From positions 1 to 54,231 of the forward strand of contig NZ_JAGQDG010000011.1 of assembly GCF_018069865.1 (NCBI RefSeq): a DNA stretch of 54,231 nt, in the 5' to 3' direction. Of the stretch, positions 51,087-54,231 are shown piece after piece (position 1 is the stretch's first letter; every line of letters begins with the position of its first letter). Made by a program: the position numbers and the translations under genes. Under the pieces are notes generated by a model. It did not search any database and was not told the DNA's origin. It was given only the letters and a program-made list of their open reading frames with translations. The DNA comes from Ideonella paludis (GTDB taxonomy: Bacteria; Pseudomonadota; Gammaproteobacteria; Burkholderiales; Burkholderiaceae_C).

Positions 51087-53973
51087 GCAGTGAAGCCAAA
51101 GCCGCCACTTCGACGGCGCCACTTGGTTTTCTGAGCTGCCTGTGCGGCAGTGAAGCTGGCTGTGGTGGGCGGCGCGCCGCTGAGCAATTTCTGAGCTGCC
51201 TGTGCGGCAGTGAAGGGCGGCGAATGGGTCATCCTCGTGCGACTCATTTTCTGAGCTGCCTGTGCGGCAGTGAAGCAGTCCAGCGCGTGAAGCCTTCAAC
51301 ATCCATGTTTCTGAGCTGCCTGTGCGGCAGTGAAGTATTGAGCGTGCGGCGGCTAAGAGATTTGGGCTTTCTGAGCTGCCTGTGCGGCAGTGAAGGCCCT
51401 GCATTGAATGATCTGCGTCGTGGGGCATTTCTGAGCTGCCTGTGCGGCAGTGAAGGGGCCGTTTGATGACCCCAACTATCGCAAGCTTTTCTGAGCTGCC
51501 TGTGCGGCAGTGAAGCTGGCGCATTCATCATTGACGAGGGCATCGCATTTCTGAGCTGCCTGTGCGGCAGTGAAGAGATGATCTCCATCAAGTTGCCTTG
51601 ATAGTGTTTTCTGAGCTGCCTGTGCGGCAGTGAAGGCATCCTTTGCCTGATTCCCTGCCTTACGCTGTTTCTGAGCTGCCTGTGCGGCAGTGAAGACCAG
51701 TGAGCGCAAAGGATGGGCAAACAACCATTTCTGAGCTGCCTGTGCGGCAGTGAAGGTTTAGGCGGCTTGCTGCTGCGGCCACTGTGGTTTCTGAGCTGCC
51801 TGTGCGGCAGTGAAGGCCAAGGCCACCGGCCGCATTGACCTCATCGTTTTCTGAGCTGCCTGTGCGGCAGTGAAGGCGCCCGAGGTGGTCTCGGCACGCA
51901 TGGTGAATTTCTGAGCTGCCTGTGCGGCAGTGAAGACTTATCTCCGTCGCTGTCGCTTCCTGGCCATTTTCTGAGCTGCCTGTGCGGCAGTGAAGCTGTC
52001 GATGCGGCGGACTTTAGCCGCCGATCTTTTCTGAGCTGCCTGTGCGGCAGTGAAGTGACAAGCTGTGAGCGCCGCAATCATCTTCCATTTCTGAGCTGCC
52101 TGTGCGGCAGTGAAGTTTCTGAGCGATGGGCGCCGCCAGGTTTTGGATTTCTGAGCTGCCTGTGCGGCAGTGAAGTGGCCGTTTTCCAGGGCGTTCCATG
52201 CGCGTATTTTCTGAGCTGCCTGTGCGGCAGTGAAGACTTTGGGGCGCCAAAAGTTATCTTTGGTCTGTTTCTGAGCTGCCTGTGCGGCAGTGAAGGATCC
52301 GGCCGCCTTCAATCCAGGCGCGCTCGATTTCTGAGCTGCCTGTGCGGCAGTGAAGATCAAGAGCTTGGCGGCCATCCGTGGCCAGGCTTTCTGAGCTGCC
52401 TGTGCGGCAGTGAAGTCGCTTCGCAAGCCCTGGCCTTGCCGTGACTTTTTCTGAGCTGCCTGTGCGGCAGTGAAGGCTTTGCCTTGCGGAGCATGGCGAG
52501 TTTTCATTTTCTGAGCTGCCTGTGCGGCAGTGAAGACAGCACGAATTGACTGATGAGCAGTGCGACATTTCTGAGCTGCCTGTGCGGCAGTGAAGGCGGT
52601 GCCCTTCTTCGCCATCGTCAACATCGGTTTCTGAGCTGCCTGTGCGGCAGTGAAGTTGGCGAAGGTGTCGAGGTCTTGCACCAGCCATTTCTGAGCTGCC
52701 TGTGCGGCAGTGAAGATAAACCCCCAGGTTTCGGGTGCCCACAGTGCTTTCTGAGCTGCCTGTGCGGCAGTGAAGTTCAGGCGCTCCCAGGCGTTGTTGA
52801 TCTTGTTTTTCTGAGCTGCCTGTGCGGCAGTGAAGTGGAGCAGTTCCCCGACCTGTTGGCGGCTGCTTTTCTGAGCTGCCTGTGCGGCAGTGAAGTTTAG
52901 GCTTGTAGTCCCACCATGGGCCGTTGCTTTCTGAGCTGCCTGTGCGGCAGTGAAGGCCAGCCTCGCTAAAAGGCCCGATCACATCAGTTTCTGAGCTGCC
53001 TGTGCGGCAGTGAAGGAGCAACCGAAACGGCGTGGCCGTCCTCCAAATTTCTGAGCTGCCTGTGCGGCAGTGAAGGCCGAGGCAGGAGGTGTACCAGGGG
53101 CGGGAGTTTTCTGAGCTGCCTGTGCGGCAGTGAAGAGGGGAGTCGGCGCACAGTCCAAAAAATCAGCTTTCTGAGCTGCCTGTGCGGCAGTGAAGTTGCC
53201 GCTGACGTTCATCCAGATGCCGCAATATTTCTGAGCTGCCTGTGCGGCAGTGAAGTGCAATCACAGCGCGGCGACTCAGCACCATAGTTTCTGAGCTGCC
53301 TGTGCGGCAGTGAAGGCAAACGTGGATTGACGGATCAAGCACCACTTTTTCTGAGCTGCCTGTGCGGCAGTGAAGGACACGCCCGACAAAGGCTGAAGCA
53401 ACGTATTTTTCTGAGCTGCCTGTGCGGCAGTGAAGGGCACTGACTGCACGCTGATCCATGGCGCGCGGTTTCTGAGCTGCCTGTGCGGCAGTGAAGGGGT
53501 GGATACACGACATGGCGGTTATTCCTTTTTTCTGAGCTGCCTGTGCGGCAGTGAAGGACATGGAGCGCGAAATCATGGCCGAGCGCGATTTCTGAGCTGC
53601 CTGTGCGGCAGTGAAGTCATCGAGAAAGCTGTTCGCAAGGGCCGTATCTTTCTGAGCTGCCTGTGCGGCAGTGAAGCCTTCGTGAAGCGCTTACGGCTTC
53701 CTAACTTTTTTCTGAGCTGCCTGTGCGGCAGTGAAGGTTAGCCGATCAGTTGTTGCCTGATAGCTTGTTTTCTGAGCTGCCTGTGCGGCAGTGAAGGCAA
53801 CCTGCACGGGGGTGGTGTCTTTGCTCATTTTCTGAGCTGCCTGTGCGGCAGTGAAGCCCTGGCCCACCAGCCCCGAGCAAGCCCGCACTTTCTGAGCTGC
53901 CTGTGCGGCAGTGAAGACGACGAAATCATGTCTTTGAACGCCGATCTTTTTCTGAGCTGCCTGTGCGGCAGTG
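51087..53973 (-). CRISPR. Type I-F CRISPR array, leader-proximal part
   Basis: The rest of the split repeat (51087-51095) and 48 further repeats, with starts every 60 bases from 51128 to 53408 and from 53469 to 53949; spacers are 32 bases except one of 33 (53436-53468). With the left part this gives 63 repeats and 62 spacers in the original array. Repeats here look uniform, as expected nearer the leader. The last repeat (53949-53973) lacks its final three bases, where another IS begins. I saw no duplicate spacers by eye. Confidence 0.97.
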
Positions 53974-54231
53974 TGCGTATTCCAGCACTCAGTGCGCATC
54001 AAGTCCAATGGCAAGTGGTCAGCCATTCCAGTACGTGATGCACGAAGTCCAACGAAGTGATCAGCCTGTCCGACGACGTGATCCCCTACGCGGTCAACGT
54101 GCATAGCTTTCCATTGATGTGATCAGTCAGGCAGCTTCATCTTTGCCTTGGCTTGCACCTTACGCATCGACTCGCCCTTGAGCTGAAGGCGGTGAGCCTG
54201 GTGAACGACGCGATCCAGAATTGCATCCGCC
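53974..54231. mobile_element. Left end of a second IS21-like element (partial)
   Basis: At the CRISPR end the sequence changes to GTGTGCGTATTCCAGCACTC and then shows several spaced near-repeats (AAGTGGTCAG, AAGTGATCAG, GTGATCAGTCAG; 54011-54130) before an istB 3' end on the minus strand. Multiple end repeats plus istB near the terminus is the IS21 layout. Its ends differ from the element at 48850, so it is another IS21 subgroup. The right part is outside the window. Confidence 0.75.
54123..54231 (-). CDS. istB: IstB-like ATPase, C-terminal end (partial)
   Basis: The last 35 codons of an IstB: ADAILDRVVHQAHRLQLKGE then SMRKVQAKAKMKLPD and a stop at 54123-54125. DAILDR-VH-AHR is the conserved C-terminal signature of IS21 helper proteins. 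The gene continues beyond the right edge. Confidence 0.85.
   Translation of the reverse strand, partial: ADAILDRVVHQAHRLQLKGESMRKVQAKAKMKLPD

Noticed and set aside
47985-53973. Two separate CRISPR arrays
   Set aside because: The repeats are identical and the IS between them carries a GCAGT target duplication inside one repeat, so there was a single array.
47956-54104. Many long open frames with repeated peptides such as FTAAQAAQK, LHCRTGSSE, FLSCLCGSE and SLPHRQLRK
   Set aside because: They are translations of the 28-bp CRISPR repeat in different frames, with a 60-base period that keeps frames open. Not genes or repeat proteins.
47985-54231. CRISPR-associated transposon (Tn7-like with type I-F)
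   Set aside because: No tnsA/B/C, tniQ or cas genes are present, the array is far too long for that setting, and istB belongs to IS21-family elements.
1-54231. tRNA or rRNA genes and a classical tRNA attachment site for the ICE
   Set aside because: I saw no cloverleaf or TTCGA-type T-arm context that I could defend; a covariance search would be needed to exclude one.

Overview
The window reads as one chromosomal stretch of a GC-rich, denitrifying, aromatic-degrading betaproteobacterium. Burkholderiales, and probably a Comamonadaceae-type genome, is my inference from the protein flavour (paired NarK transporters, ben-cat-pca catabolic genes, MobH/TraD conjugation proteins). No rRNA or tRNA gene is visible to anchor the taxonomy.

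Region 1 (1-6480) handles nitrate and nitric oxide. Two nitrate/nitrite transporters (narK1, narK2) run leftward. A small hemerythrin-domain protein faces them. A di-iron Fe-S repair protein (RIC/YtfE type) diverges from the NO-sensing activator norR, and the gap holds a clean sigma-54 promoter plus three tandem NorR-type sites. A SirB2-like membrane protein is translationally coupled to norR.

Region 2 (7113-19392) is a complete benzoate-to-central-metabolism pathway. A LysR regulator is divergent from catB-catA-benABCD-benK-catI-catJ-pcaF-pcaD-catC. Together these convert benzoate to its dihydrodiol, then catechol, cis,cis-muconate, muconolactone, the enol-lactone, 3-oxoadipate, 3-oxoadipyl-CoA, and finally succinyl-CoA plus acetyl-CoA. 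The gene order lets one promoter region drive everything, with an ATAC-N7-GTAT operator beside catB and large hairpins between the cat and ben halves.

Region 3 (about 19.5-42.3 kb) is a mosaic accessory region. It holds a TRIC-type membrane protein, an NlpC/P60-type hydrolase, decayed IS3, IS5 and IS21 pieces, a WGR-domain protein, two intact hipBA modules plus a third hipA fragment, a Fic protein lacking the usual catalytic histidine, an AbiEi-like regulator operon behind a palindrome, a dense array of ten copies of a 12-bp motif, several orphan genes, and a tightly overlapping three-gene cassette (unknown protein, Tdp1/PLD-like phosphodiesterase, SNF2-type helicase). That cassette is my best candidate for a little-described defence system.

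Region 4 (42.3 kb to the end) carries part of an integrative conjugative element (MobH relaxase, TraD coupling protein, PFL_4697-type membrane protein). A very large type I-F CRISPR array (63 repeats, 62 spacers) abuts it and is read on the minus strand. One IS21-family element sits inside a repeat with a 5-bp target duplication. A second IS21-like element has cut the opposite, leader-side end of the array. No cas genes are in the window.
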